Assembly (NCBI GenBank): GCA_028751875.1
Contig: CM054153.1
Location: forward strand, 12,346,032 to 12,410,031
Length of the DNA: 64,000 nt
Direction: 5' to 3'
Source of the DNA: Rapana venosa
Taxonomy: Eukaryota > Mollusca > Gastropoda > Neogastropoda > Muricidae
A program made the position numbers and the translations under genes. The stretch's first letter is position 1, and the number at the start of each line of letters is the position of its first letter. Below, in pieces: positions 1 through 11,925 of the stretch. A model generated the notes under the pieces. The model did no database searches. It had not been told where the DNA came from and saw nothing but the letters and a program-made list of their open reading frames with translations.

Positions 1-164
1 ACCCTAAAGAGGCAGGTACCGATTTACAGCTGAGTGAACTGGATGAATGTACTAAAGCCAAGGCGCGCAAACGGTCACCCATCCAAGCGGTAACCACGCT
101 CGATGCTGCTCAACTTAAGCTGGGGAAAAGCGAGTGCTCTGACCACTGAGCTATCCCATCCCCT
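1..164 (-). mobile_element. tRNA/5S composite SINE (S1), cut by window edge
   Basis: Reverse complement shows the head GGGATAGCTCAGTGGTCAGA, the 5S-like TGGATGGGTGACCGTTTG and the centre up to CCTCTTTAGGGT. The 3' half lies outside the window. Confidence 0.8.
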
Positions 165-314
165 AAACCCCTTAACCACAAAAATGAACGTTTTTGGAAG
201 ATTTCAAGCTTTCTGAATATTCTGGTCTCACTACTCTAGTCTGGGTTATTTGTAACGGTAAGAACTGATGACAAAAAACACGAAATCAATAACGCGTGCA
301 AACTGTAGTCAAGT

Positions 315-440
315 TTAGACATCATCCCCGAAATCGGAATGCGGCTCCCTTAATGGTAGGCATACACGGTCGCATATGTAATAATCTCACCAAAGGTGAA
401 CTTCGGAGCTTTAGCCGAGGAACAATAACAACAACAAACA
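315..440 (-). repeat. R4 dispersed repeat
   Basis: Carries the reverse complement of the R4 core (consensus TGAAGGTAGCCGCATTCCG) and ends with GGTGAACTTCGGAGC then CCGAGGAACAA. About eleven copies occur in the window. Confidence 0.65.
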
Positions 441-1165
441 CAAAAAACTAAGCAATAGTGAACAGCCTTCTGCGTCGACTGATCATGGTATTTATCAAAA
501 GTACTCCTTAATCTCTCTCTTGTTCAATGTTCTGCGCATCATTTTCAAGCCTACATGCAGTACTCACATTCAGGAGAATTATCTGGCGTCCTGACTCACG
601 CTATATCACCACGCCAAGGTAGAAGCAAAGTTCAGGTTTTGACGTCGACGCCACAAATCTGGAGGAAAAACAACAACAAACATCTATAAGAACAAACAAG
701 TAAAACACAACACCCCAAGTGTTTGGCAGAACAAATTTTCGGTTGTTTTTTTAAAAAAAAAACCTTCTTCAGGCTGAAAGACTGGCCAACTGAAAGCAAA
801 CATTCATATACTTTGGCACCCAATGTCCAAAACATGGCTTCACAGGCATTATCTAGTGCATTCTCATGTCTACACTGTTAAACTATTACCAAGCAGGAGA
901 GGGATTTTCAAATCATGAAAAAATATCTATTTTCTGTACTGTTTTAAAGCAGTTAGTTTTCTGTATGAAATAAGCGTAAACCAAGACTGTCAGTATATAT
1001 CTCCACGGCCCATGACCTATCTTTCCCAACAAATGTTTGACAAAGTCTTCAGCCTTACATACATTTTTCCGGTATCTGTTCAGTTAATCTTATTATTTTC
1101 ACTGGCTGAACTAAATGTACTCAACAGCATCGCAACGCATTTTTGCTTATATAACAGAGAATAGT
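441..1165. other. AT-rich sequence, nothing recognised
   Basis: No repeat family, splice-like exon or credible ORF seen; contains a TCTTGTT-type pyrimidine stretch only. Confidence 0.3.
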
Positions 1166-1169
1166 GTGT

Positions 1170-1206
1170 ATGTGTGTGCATGTGTGTGTGAGTGAGTGAG
1201 TGTGTG

Positions 1207-1238
<32 letters not shown>

Positions 1239-1250
1239 GTGTGCGTGCTG

Positions 1251-1291
<41 letters not shown>

Positions 1292-1300
1292 GCGCGCGAT
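1170..1300. repeat. (GT)n/(GTGC)n microsatellite
   Basis: Compound GT, GTGC and GC repeat with alternating purine-pyrimidine throughout, a Z-DNA-prone pattern. Confidence 0.9.
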
Positions 1301-1314
1301 GTATGTGTGTGTCT

Positions 1315-1512
1315 TTTGAATTTTGCAGTGTATTATTTAATTGGTTTTTCTTTTTTTGTGTTGGTACACTTCATTGGTAAAGATTGTAATAATGCTGTAC
1401 TTCAGTATTATCATTAAGAAATTTTGTTCTTAGATAAATGGCTTGATGAAAAAAAAAGCATATGCATTGCTTATTCAATGTACCGTCTGGAAGTAAAAAT
1501 TTGACTTGACAA
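1315..1512 (+). repeat. R5 repeat with (TTGAC)n tail
   Basis: Contains CATTGCTTATTCAATGTACC and ends AAAAATTTGACTTGAC, the 3' end shared by the copies near 8.4, 41.1, 46.3 and 61.1 kb. Preceded by a GT microsatellite as in most copies. Confidence 0.7.
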
Positions 1513-1556
1513 AAATAGTTGCTGCCAGAGCGTTCGACGTCGAAGAAGACTGTATT
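1513..1556 (+). repeat. R7 repeat fragment
   Basis: Short stretch AATAGTTGCTGCCAGAGCGT followed by TCGACGTCGAAGAAG, the end of R7. Confidence 0.4.
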
Positions 1557-2019
1557 TTCCTCGCTCATATCCAGACTTCTTCTATAGATACGAGTACTCG
1601 TGAAACATAATTCAACTCAAACCCCTTTCCTCGTAAAGTCACACCATACACGTTTTTAAATAGCAAATCATCTGCAATATCACATTCCTTCAGCTTTTTG
1701 TTTTTTTTTAAAGATTTGCTACGATTAACGCAAAATTTCTTTTTCAGTTTAGTTTATCGACCGTTCCAGTAAAGGGAATCGAACACTCTTGTTTCCCCGT
1801 GATGATGCCGGGTGTCTGTCAGTATAAATAGAATCCCCACCTTCCGGAAATTCCGTACTAGGAATTCCCTCTTTCTAGCGCTCTCTTTGATTCTCTCTTG
1901 TTCTTTTTCTTCCTGTTAACTCCTTGTCTATTGTCTGCTTTCTTGGTCCATTCTACTGCCTTTTTTCCCCAGAAAGACTTCAAAGATGACACAATTCTCT
2001 TCCACGCCGAAGTCGGATG

Positions 2020-2170
2020 CGCTGGACCTGACTTGTCAGGCGCTTAACGGCAACGCAACGCATTTTCCGCTCCTACGACAGACAACAGTAGTTGTCTGAG
2101 TTTTCGACGACGACGACGACGACGACGACGAAGGAGAAGAAGAAGAAGAAGAAGAAGAAGAAGAAGAAAC
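2020..2170 (+). repeat. R7 repeat ending in (GAC)n(GAA)n
   Basis: GACTTGTCAGGCGCTTAACG then a CGCATTTTCCGCTC block and CAACAGTAGTTGTCTGAG, followed by trinucleotide GAC then GAA repeats. Other copies at 27985 and 28545. Confidence 0.6.
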
Positions 2171-2722
2171 AATGTTGTCACTGGAAATAGTTTCTAAATC
2201 TCTTACGACAGTTTCCTTCACAGTTCTGCTAAGACTTGATTTCATTTCGTCTATTGGCAAAAGTAAATATCGTTTAACTCTATAAAATTCACACAGACTT
2301 TCTCATGCGATACACGTACTGGGTTCACAGCTCTGCCCTCTGCTTCGTCAGTAGACAGAACGAAATATATGCCATACACCTATAATTAAGTCACACCTAA
2401 ATGCACGACACACGCCGATATACACGTCTGAATATCATGACACCATCCATTTTATGTTCTATCTCATCGCAATTTAGCATATGTAGCTGATAGTTTTGAA
2501 CACCACAGCCTACTAAACTGGTATACACAACTGTTTTTCGGCACAAGACAAAATTGTTTTCTTTGACTTTAGGAAGATTTACACAAAGGTTGAATCAATG
2601 AACTAAAAGCACGCGGGGCTGACCCCATGCTGAAATTAAATTCACAGGTTTATAATTTCCTGTTCAAAATAATTTTGAAAAAAAAAAGCGTCAACAAAAG
2701 GTCAACAATCATCATAACATAC

Positions 2723-2725
<3 letters not shown>
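2171..2725. other. Non-repetitive flank, nothing recognised
   Basis: No gene, SINE or transposon signature seen. Confidence 0.3.

Positions 2726-2783
<58 letters not shown>
2726..2783. repeat. (CT)n microsatellite
   Basis: About 58 bp of nearly perfect CT dinucleotide. Confidence 0.95.
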
Positions 2784-2785
<2 letters not shown>

Positions 2786-3070
2786 CTAGTCAGTCTGGAT
2801 TTGCTATTGCTACTGTTAAATCCTTATCCAGTAACAGAAGTAAAGTAAGGATAAAGTTCTTTTTACCTCGTAGAGTTTGAAGTGTTCGTACCCTATAGCG
2901 CTTGTTCGTCGTAACTCGTTATCTAGATTAAAAGGTGTTACAATTAAAACGTTGCACTGACTTAGCTACATGTCAGCCGTAAAACATGGGAGTGAGAGTG
3001 AGAGGATTAAAGTTATATTTCACACACACACACACATGCACGCACGCACACGCATGCACACATCTTGCCA

Positions 3071-3074
<4 letters not shown>

Positions 3075-3113
<39 letters not shown>

Positions 3114-3650
3114 GTAAAAAAGCACAGAGTGCTTATTCATTATCCTCGAAATAAAAGCAATTTGTCATTGTCTCTCTCTGTTTTGGTTAGGTTTTTTTTG
3201 TTGTTTTTTTTTGGGGGGTGTTATTAGGGTTTTCTTTTATTTGTTTGCTTGAGAGGGGGGGGGGGGGTGTTGGTGGGGGGCTGTTTTGAAAAGGGTTATT
3301 TCCCCTTGTTTCTATTGTGAGACTGTATAAGTGTTGGGTTATTATTATTAAGATGTATCCCTACGGCGGGGACTGGATGTAAAAAAGCACATGTGTGCTT
3401 ATTCATTATCCTCGAAATAAAAGAATTTGTCATAAGAATTTGTTCTCTCTCGAGCGAGCGAGCGAGTCTCGCTCTCTCTGTCTCCCTCTTGCATAAACAC
3501 TTAAGTGATCAAGTTTATTATTTGCTTTTACTGTTGTGTGTATATTACATATAAAATTTTCTTCATGTTTGTTTGCCTGTTTTCGTGAGGGCCTGGTGTA
3601 AAGAAGCCTCTGGCTTATCCAATTACCCCCAATAAAACATTCGAGCTCGA

Positions 3651-3696
<46 letters not shown>

Positions 3697-3895
3697 CATA
3701 TGATGTCATCTATGATACAAGGGCGGGGATTGTATGTGAAAAATAAAAAAAATAAAAACCCACAGGAATACTTATTAATTTTCCTCGAAATCAAAGAATC
3801 TGATTTGAATTGATTAGATTGGATTGGATCTGATCTTGTGTTGTGTGTGTGTGTGTGTTCGTTCTTTAGTTTAACATGTCTTTGCTCAAAGTGAT

Positions 3896-3935
<40 letters not shown>
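3075..3935 (+). repeat. Cluster of S2-type SINE 3' tails separated by (CT)n
   Basis: Four tails with GCTTATTCATTATCCTCGAA or close variants (near 3130, 3398, 3610 and 3770) are each attached to (CT)n or (AG)n tracts at about 3076, 3655 and 3898. The 3295-3432 copy is the longest and includes the GGGGACTGGATGTAAAAAAG part. Confidence 0.6.
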
Positions 3936-3937
<2 letters not shown>

Positions 3938-4690
3938 TCCCCCAGGAATTGCACGCACGGACGAACACAAGTATACGAAAGTTGCATAATCATTTCTAGG
4001 GCATGCATTGATATAATTATTTGAATAAAAAGAATTCCCTTGACAATAAACAATGAACGCAGATAGTCGAAAGTGACCGTGAGTGCATGCGTGTTTGTGT
4101 CTAAACAAACGGGAAAAGTTTCCTCTGCAGTCAGGCCTACCTTCGCACTCTCGGCCATTTCTCGACTTGATGCAATAATTTACTACACGCTCAGCTCTAA
4201 CACTTGTGGACTTGTTGGGCTGTTGGTTGTTTTTTCGTTGCTTCTTCGCTAATCCAGTCTCTCCACCTTGCTAATGTGAGTACACATTTTCTGCCTCGTA
4301 ATGTTCTTTTGAACTTCGACGAACACAATTCCATTCCAGCTTGAGTGATCGATTTACGTCGTCTGAGACTGCGCATGCGCACTATCATTAATATTAGAGC
4401 CTTTCGAAACTTTGTCTGCTTGTCCAATTGCTCGTGTCAGTCCCGCACTCGTAGGTAATTGAACCTTTCATTTTCTTTTTAAAAAACATACACAAACATA
4501 ATTGTACAACTTTATGATAATAGTTCTAAAGAAAATACTTTCGATAGACAAGCCCTGATTTTCAAAGATTATTAAGGGGTTTTGTCACATGTCTTTACAG
4601 AGAGGTTCAAGGCCGCGAAAAGCGAAGGTGGGGAAGGTCTCAAAATTCAAAAAGTTTTAAGGAGCTTGCGAACGCTCTGCAGCTATCCAG
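3936..4690. other. Sequence with no recognised feature
   Basis: Mixed-composition sequence; ORFs present are short with no recognisable motif. Confidence 0.3.
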
Positions 4691-4699
4691 TGGCGCGTG

Positions 4700-4703
4700 C
4701 GTT

Positions 4704-4738
<35 letters not shown>
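4700..4738. repeat. (GT)n microsatellite
   Basis: Nearly perfect GT run of about 38 bp. Confidence 0.9.
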
Positions 4739-4794
4739 TCGTTTAACGTCTTTTCTCCTACGGCGATATAAATTTTATTTACTTATTATTTTAT

Positions 4795-5137
4795 TTCGAA
4801 GATAATGGAATAAGCACTCATGTGCTTTTTTACATCCACTCCTCGTGTGTATGCAGTTTTGTCATCAGCTCCCACCGGCACACAATGGCCTACTATTCCG
4901 AAAAGCGGAACGGGTTTTAACGAGTGCGCAAGGTGTTCTGGGTGCGTTCGCACATGGGAAATAGTCTTCATCCGAAGGACTTTTGAGGGGAGTGGAGTCG
5001 GCACCGATGTTAACTACAGAGGAAAACTTCTCTTGAACAAGATTTGAACCCGAGGAAAACTTCTCTTGAACAAGATTTGAACCCGGGTCAGTGAATCATG
5101 AGCGCATCACTCTAACCACCAGGCTATCCCGTCCCCC
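4795..5137 (-). mobile_element. Near full-length tRNA-type SINE (S2)
   Basis: Reverse complement starts GGGACGGGATAGCCTGGTGG and has a B-box GGGTTCAAATC, the AAGTCCTTCGGATGAAGAC region and the GCTTATTCCATTATC tail. A 33-bp block including the B-box is duplicated in tandem at 5019-5084. Confidence 0.75.
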
Positions 5138-5299
5138 ATATTATTAGAGGGGGAGAGGGGAGACATAAAGATGGGAGTAGTTGTACTCAAGTGCATAATA
5201 ATAATAATGTGTGTGTGTGTGTGTGTGTGGTTGTGTTTGGGTTGTGGGTGTGGTGCTGATGTTATGCATAAAGAGATAATACTCATTGACTGATATGTA

Positions 5300-5328
5300 T
5301 TAGACCATGAGTGGTAGTCTGGGTGCTA

Positions 5329-5359
<31 letters not shown>

Positions 5360-5592
5360 CGTGTGTTACACATAATTATTTAGCGCACGTAAAAGAACCC
5401 ACGGCAACAAGAGAGTTGTCCTTGGCAAAATTGTGTAGAAAAAAGCCACTCTGATAGGGAAACAAATACAGTTGCAGACAGAAAAAAGAAGAAAAAAATG
5501 GGTGGTGCTGCTCTTGTGGCGACGTGTTCTCCCCGGGGAGAGCAGCCCAAATTTCACGCAGTGAAATCTAACGTGACTTAAAGTGGTATGAA
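5300..5592 (+). mobile_element. S3 SINE, 5'-truncated
   Basis: Shares GCGCACGTAAAAGAACCC, CCACTCTGATAGGGAAACAA and CCCCGGGGAGAGCAGCCC with the more complete copy at 22.3-22.7 kb; the tRNA-like head is missing. Confidence 0.7.
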
Positions 5593-5636
5593 TTTTTTTT
5601 TATAATGAAAATGTGCAATATGTATGTGGTAGGGGT

Positions 5637-5661
5637 CTGAGTGTGTGTGTGTGTGTGTGTG

Positions 5662-5710
<49 letters not shown>

Positions 5711-5882
5711 TGTAGAGGTTCTCGTGTGTGTGTGTGGGGGGGGGGGGGGGGGGGTGATTGTGTGTGTATGGTGCACATGAGAAAGAGAAAGAAAGAGAGA
5801 GAAAGAACAGAGACGACACACACAGACACACCGACCACACACACACACACACACACACACACCCACACACACACACACACCA
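5637..5882. repeat. (GT)n, poly-G and (CA)n compound repeat
   Basis: GT tract, an 18-bp G run near 5738 and a CA tract form an imperfect inverted repeat (GT arm against CA arm). Confidence 0.9.
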
Positions 5883-5899
5883 CTGGATAGCAGCAAAGA

Positions 5900-6007
5900 G
5901 AAAGTCAAGTCAAGTCAAGTCAAAGCAAGTAAAATTTCTTTTATTTCGATGATACTGAATAAGCACTCTTTTTTTTTTTTAAAGTCCAGTGCCTACCCTT
6001 ATCAGGC
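5900..6007 (-). repeat. S2-type tail preceded by (TCAAG)n
   Basis: Pentamer run GTCAAGTCAAGTCAAGTCAA then TTTCTTTTATTTCGATGATA and TGAATAAGCACTC, i.e. the reverse of an S2-type 3' end with a pentanucleotide tail. Confidence 0.5.
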
Positions 6008-6266
6008 AGAACATCAAGATATAAAAAATACAAGCAAAAACTAACTCAAAACATCACTTATAATGATAAACCAAACAGCAGAACAAGTTAGAGACAACAA
6101 CAACAGTAACAAACGAAAAAAAAGAAACCAGGACAGAAAAACAATAATAAAGTAACAAACAAAAAACACACATACAGAACAAAAATTAAATAAACATTTT
6201 TAAATGACATGTTATGATTTTTTGTAAAAAGAGGCATAAAAAGCAAGTAGCAAACATACGAGTTAA

Positions 6267-6470
<204 letters not shown>

Positions 6471-6599
6471 TTTATTCACTTTCAAGCGCGTACACATAAA
6501 ACACACCCAAAACCAACTGGTTCCTTTTAAATGAATAAAATAAATATACCAAACATACTTCACGAGTAAAGTTTTTATCAAACTGAATGCACGTCAAAC

Positions 6600-6800
6600 T
6601 CCTTCGGAGAAGACTATAAACCGATGCCCCACGTGCGAACATACGCAGAACATCTTACACACGTTAAAAATCCGCTCTCCGCCTTTTAAAAGAGTAAGCC
6701 ATTGTGAGCCGGCAAGAACGGACGACAGACAAGAAAACAGCGTGCACAAAGGTGTCGTGTTTAGATACCATCTCCGAAGGCGGAATGCGGTTACCTAATG
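6600..6800 (+). repeat. S2 SINE fragment joined to an R4 fragment
   Basis: 6600-6735 matches the S2 body (CTATAAACCGATGCCCCACG, GCAGAACATCTTACACACGT). 6755-6800 matches R4 in reverse (GGCGGAATGCGGTTACC). Confidence 0.55.
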
Positions 6801-6815
6801 CTGGTAGAGAGGGTA

Positions 6816-6818
<3 letters not shown>

Positions 6819-6848
<30 letters not shown>
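6819..6848. repeat. Poly-G run
   Basis: About 28 consecutive G; length is likely to be uncertain in any assembly. Confidence 0.9.
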
Positions 6849-7179
6849 GCGGTCGAATAGCGCTAAAGGCGGCGCATTGAGACCTTCGAATATCATTATT
6901 GATGACCGGAAAACAAACAATAAACCCCCAAAACAAATATAACAGCCAAAAATAAATAAGCGCAACCCAAAGCAAAAGGAATATAAATTGTGATGAAACA
7001 ACGTGGATCTTGTTCAATGTTTTCATTCGCATCACGGTGTTGCTGTGAAGTATAGAATGATTTCCCAATGGAAAGAGGAACAGCACATTGGCTTGACAGC
7101 TTTGCAAAAGCAATGCAGTTCACGTGACTGTCAAAATAAGTGACGAATCAATTATGTTTAAAATAAAATTCGATCCGAT

Positions 7180-7182
7180 TTA

Positions 7183-7213
<31 letters not shown>

Positions 7214-7227
7214 TAAAATTTGATCTG

Positions 7228-7263
<36 letters not shown>

Positions 7264-7341
7264 GCTAAAATTTGATCTGGGTTTAACACACACACACACA
7301 CACACACCCACACACACACACACACACACACAAACCAATAC

Positions 7342-7382
<41 letters not shown>
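7180..7382. repeat. Three (CA)n blocks separated by a repeated 20-mer
   Basis: Each CA block is preceded by a copy of AAAATTTGATCTGATTTACA or a close variant, so microsatellite and flank have been amplified together. Confidence 0.75.
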
Positions 7383-7384
<2 letters not shown>

Positions 7385-7639
7385 CAAAAGCTTTGAAAGG
7401 ATGCATTACACACATCAAAGATTTAACAAACAATCAAAGCAAAAAACAAAGTAAAACCAACAAAAAAAACATAAAGGGGGAGGGGGGGGGATTTTAATAA
7501 ACCACACACCCACACACAGTCCGCCTACAACAAATACACAAAACAGACCCCAAATACCAATCTTGATGCAAATTAATATTTCAAGCATGCACACTTTTAA
7601 CTGTAAAGTCTTTTATTCCGGATTTTTTCTCTGATTACT

Positions 7640-7674
7640 TCCCCACCACCTCCCCCCCCCCCCATGCCTCCCCC

Positions 7675-7706
<32 letters not shown>

Positions 7707-7828
7707 ACGCCCGGCTCCCAAAAATCTAATCTAGCCAGTATCGGAAAATAATTCAAGGGTCTATGTCAGGTAATAAAATAATCAAAGAAGAAAAGAACCC
7801 CTTCCCTCCCCCCCCCCCCCCCCCCAAC
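7640..7828. repeat. Poly-C tracts
   Basis: Two C-rich blocks including runs of more than 20 C near 7680-7706 and 7808-7825. Confidence 0.9.
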
Positions 7829-8334
7829 CCAGTCTACGGTTTATTTAAAATGTGTAATTTCAACGACAAACAACAATCAAACATTCAACAGCAAAAGAAA
7901 CAACATTCTAACAATCAGATACTTCGAGACCTGGACTTTTTCTTTCATTTTCTTATTCTATTAACAGGAATCATAATTTCAAAGCCGTAATGTTTGCTAT
8001 CGTTGGTTTTTGTTTGCACACACAAAAAATTCGGATATATATTTTAAAGGCCACTGCAGGACTAAGAGGGTTTTTTCCAAGTTATGTAAACTAATTTAGA
8101 GAGAGAGAGTGTGTGACACAGATATAGAGAGAGAGGTGGGGGGGAGGGAGGGAGGTAGGGAGGGTAGAGAAGAAAATTCGGTTTTTTTTCAATAAAGAAC
8201 AAAAATTCCTTGAAAGAGTGCACTTTGACATACACAGTACTATCCACAGAAATTAAAAAAACCCACATTTTCAATAATCAAGTAGACATGTCGAATCTGA
8301 ACATTTCAAACATAAAGCTTTCTTTTACAATCTT

Positions 8335-8337
<3 letters not shown>

Positions 8338-8382
<45 letters not shown>

Positions 8383-8490
8383 GTGTGTGTGTGTGTGTGT
8401 GGTGAAAGTCAAGTCAAATTTTTATTTTCAGATGGTACATTGAATAAGCAGTGCATTTGCTCTTTTTCATCAAGCCATATATCTAAAGAA
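8338..8490 (-). repeat. (GT)n followed by reversed R5 repeat
   Basis: GT tract 8338-8402, then GTCAAGTCAAATTTTTATTT and the GGTACATTGAATAAGCA block, the reverse complement of the R5 3' end. Confidence 0.7.
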
Positions 8491-9000
8491 AGAAAAAAAG
8501 AGAGAAAAAACATATGCAGACATAGAACAAATAAACCTAATCAACGATAAACCATACAACTCAATCAAGAAAAGACAATAACATATGCATACATGGAATT
8601 AAAAACAAAACAAAAAACCCTTAACAATATTAAACCATACAATTCAAATAATTCAAAAATCATGAAAATATATCCATTATGATACAAACAAACAAGCAAC
8701 AAAGAAAAACCAAACCAAAACAAACCAAGAAGACAAAACAAAATTTAAAAAAAGACACACCAACTGCTTCCCTCTCCTCCCCCCTCCTCACACACACATT
8801 CACACAAAAACCTTAACCATACAAACAACTGAATAAAACAAACAAAAAAAGATAAACCAATAAGAACAACCACAACAAGCAAATAAACAAACAAATACAA
8901 ACATACGTACACAACAACAACAGCGACAATAACTAACATAAGATAAGAATAACAGCCAAAACAAATGAAGAACAATATCGAACTAACAAAAGACGAAAAA
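8491..9000. other. A-rich sequence, nothing recognised
   Basis: A/C-rich low-complexity sequence with many AACAAA words; no gene or repeat family assigned. Confidence 0.3.
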
Positions 9001-9001
9001 A

Positions 9002-9002
<1 letters not shown>

Positions 9003-9077
<75 letters not shown>
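9003..9077. repeat. (GT)n microsatellite, 75 bp
   Basis: One of the longest pure GT tracts in the window. Confidence 0.95.
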
Positions 9078-9080
<3 letters not shown>

Positions 9081-9570
9081 GAACAAAAACTGTTAAGTTC
9101 AGCCAACGTCAGAGAATAATTCCAAACCCATATTTTAGTAAGTGAAAAAAAAATATTAGCAACATCAACAGTTCTTGATTTTATGAAAAACAAAACCGAC
9201 AATGAACCCAAACAAAAAGAAAACATCTGCTCCAAAATAGGATTTCGAAATAGAAAAATGTCCACATCACAAAATGAAACAATTATGACTTCAAAACTAC
9301 CCGAGAAGAGGAACCTAGAATAAAGTCAAGCCACCACTCCCTGTAATTCTTTTTTTTAATCTATAAAGCAAACATAAATAGAAATCAAAACATATCTTTT
9401 TACAAACACTCTGAAAAAATAACCGAAAGTGACAATGAAATTTCATTATGAATATCATATTAGCCTGCAATTCTTTTATACCTATAAAGCAAATTTATAC
9501 AAAATAATACATACTCCAAAAAAAATTGACAAGAAAATCGCAGTTATGAGTTTGATGTATGCCATTTTTG
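9078..9570. other. AT-rich sequence, nothing recognised
   Basis: A local repeat of TGCAATTCTTTTAT/CTATAAAGCAAA appears at about 9343 and 9467; otherwise featureless. Confidence 0.3.
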
Positions 9571-9572
9571 GA

Positions 9573-9589
9573 ACACACACACACACACA

Positions 9590-9638
<49 letters not shown>

Positions 9639-9640
9639 CA
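9573..9640. repeat. (CA)n(CT)n microsatellite
   Basis: CA run directly joined to a CT run. Confidence 0.9.
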
Positions 9641-10671
9641 TTATTCTTGGGATAAAACGAATGTTTTATTAAACAGATAAATACCTAAATTTCAACACAA
9701 ATAGCCATGACTATATATATTATGTTTTATCTGAAACACTCTCTTGGCATAACAAGACAGTTTTAACTAAAAATCATTATTATGACATAATTATCAATTG
9801 AAGCATGTTCCTTTTATGGAATAGGGTGTGACTGCTTTAACACAAATTATCAGTACTATAATTTTTTTAAGGAAAAGTTTTGCCTTTGGGCATAAAGGAG
9901 CTATTTTAACAGAAATGAACAGTAAGGTTAGTGTTTTATACCTTGTCAAAGGGAAGCAATCCTTACAAAAACCGTTGCACAGCCTGTAAGTGTAGGGTTG
10001 AGTTTGGTTTATTATTATTATTATTATTATTATATAACATACAATATATATGACATATAATATTATATACATATCCATTAGAATACTTTGATATGGTTTG
10101 AGACAGACAGATAGCAACACACCTCAAGTGTATAATTTATAGGTCCATGTTTAAGGGTCTATACTCAAGTTGTTTTTTATAACCCATTCATATTTTCTTT
10201 CCTTTTTATGTCAGTATACTTACCAATTCTAGCAGAAGATCAGAAAAAAAATAACGTTCCACATTTTAACCTTATCACTGCTCTAACTGGACACCAATCA
10301 AGTTAAAAATAAAATCGGAACTTTTTCTACCCTCAAACTTTGCCCAGAATTGTATGTCCACTGGCTTTTAATTCATGCAGGTACATCATCTGTGGTGTAG
10401 GTAGCTGTGTAGCACTGCAGGTACATCATCTGTGGTGTAGGTAGGTAGCTGTGTAGCACTGCAGGTACATCATCTGTGGTGTAGGTAGGTAGCTGTGTAG
10501 CACTGCAGGTACATCATCTGTGGTGTAGGTAGATGTGTAGCACAGCAGGTACATCATCTGTGGTGTAGGTAGGTAGCTGTGTAGCACTGCAGGTACATCA
10601 TCTGTGGTGTAGGAAGTTGTGTAGCACTACAGGTACATCTGTGGTGTAGGGAGCTGTGTAGCACTGCAGGT

Positions 10672-10776
10672 ACAATCATCTGGTGAATGGTATTAAGCGC
10701 TTTGATTTGTTTACTTTACAAGATTCAGCGCTATATAAATTCCATACATTATTATTATTATTATTATTATTATTAT
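10672..10776 (+). repeat. R6 tail insert in minisatellite, copy 1
   Basis: GCGCTTTGATTTGTTTACTT, then TTCAGCGCTATATAAATTCC and (ATT)n. The same sequence recurs at 11091, 15899 and 35808. Confidence 0.75.
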
Positions 10777-11090
10777 CTGTGGTGTAGGTAGGTAGCTCTG
10801 TAGCACTGCAGGTACATCATCTGTGGTGTAGGTAGCTGTGTAGCACTGCAGGTACATCATCTGTGGTGTAGGTAGCTGTGTAGCACTGCAGGTACATCAT
10901 CTGTGGTGTAGGTAGCTGTGTAGCACTGCAGGTACATCATCTGTGGTGTAGGTAGCTGTGTAGCACTGCAGGTACATCATCTGTGGTGTAGGTAGCTGTG
11001 TAGCACTGCAGGTACATCATCTGTGGTGTAGGCAGCTGTGTAGCACTGCAGGTACATCATCTGTGGTGTAGGTAGCTGTGTAGCACTGCA

Positions 11091-11195
11091 GGTACAATCA
11101 TTTTGTGAATGGTATTACGCGCTTTGATTTGTTTACTTTACAAGATTCAGCGCTATATAAATTCCATACATTATTATTATTATTATTATTATTAT
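11091..11195 (+). repeat. R6 tail insert in minisatellite, copy 2
   Basis: Nearly identical to copy 1 and flanked by the same minisatellite context, so it was duplicated together with the array rather than inserted twice. Confidence 0.75.
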
Positions 11196-11633
11196 CTGTG
11201 GTGTAGGTAGGTAGCTGTGTAGCACTGCAGGTACATCATCTGTGGTGTAGGAAGCTGTGTAGCACTGCAGGTACATCATCTGTGGTGTAGGTAGGTAGCT
11301 GTGTAGCACTACAGGTACATCATCTGTGGTGTAGGCAGCTGTGTAGCACTGCAGGTACATCATCTGTGGTGTAGGAAGCTGTGTAGCACTGCAGGTACAT
11401 CATCTGTGGTGTAGGTAGGTAGCTGTGTAGCACTACAGGTACATCATCTGTGGTGTAGGCAGCTGTGTAGCACTGCAGGTTATCAGGGTGTGGGTTTGGA
11501 CACCAGCCTCAGGGTCCCTGAAAGTAGTTGATTAAGTCATCATCACCAACTCTAAAAAGCTGAAACATTTTTATGAATATAATCCTTACCTTCAGTTGAT
11601 CACATTAAAAAAATTTACTTTTATTCTTTATGG

Positions 11634-11925
11634 ACGGGATAGGTCAGTGGTCAGAGCACTCGCTTTCCCCAGCTAAGATTAAGCAGCATCGAGCGCAGTT
11701 ACCAAGTGGATGGGTGGCGGTTTGCTCGCTTTGGCTTCAGTACAGTCCCCCAGTTCACTCAGCTGTAAATGGGTACCTGCCTCTTTAGGGTCAGGGAAGG
11801 TGAAGCAGCGAGGGAGAGGAGATGGGTGCCGCCCTCAATATGCTGGCCCCGAGAGAAGTCTGGTCTCTGATGCCTCACTCTCCCACGACCTTAAAGGTTA
11901 TGGAACACCTTTACCTTGTTTTTTT
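11634..11925 (+). mobile_element. tRNA/5S composite SINE (S1)
   Basis: Full-length copy from GGGATAGGTCAGTGGTCAGA through the 5S-like segment to GGTTATGGAACACCTTTACC. Confidence 0.85.

Larger units (their letters stand above)
10375..11480 (+). repeat. 40-bp minisatellite, about 25 units
   Basis: Unit begins GGTACATCATCTGTGGTGTA and ends GCTGTGTAGCACTGCA, with 4-bp GTAG length variants. Interrupted twice, at about 10672-10776 and 11091-11195, by the same R6 (ATT)n-tailed segment. Confidence 0.9.

Noticed and set aside
10375..11480. CRISPR-like regularly spaced repeat
   Set aside because: Units are contiguous with no spacers, in a eukaryotic intergenic region; it is a minisatellite.
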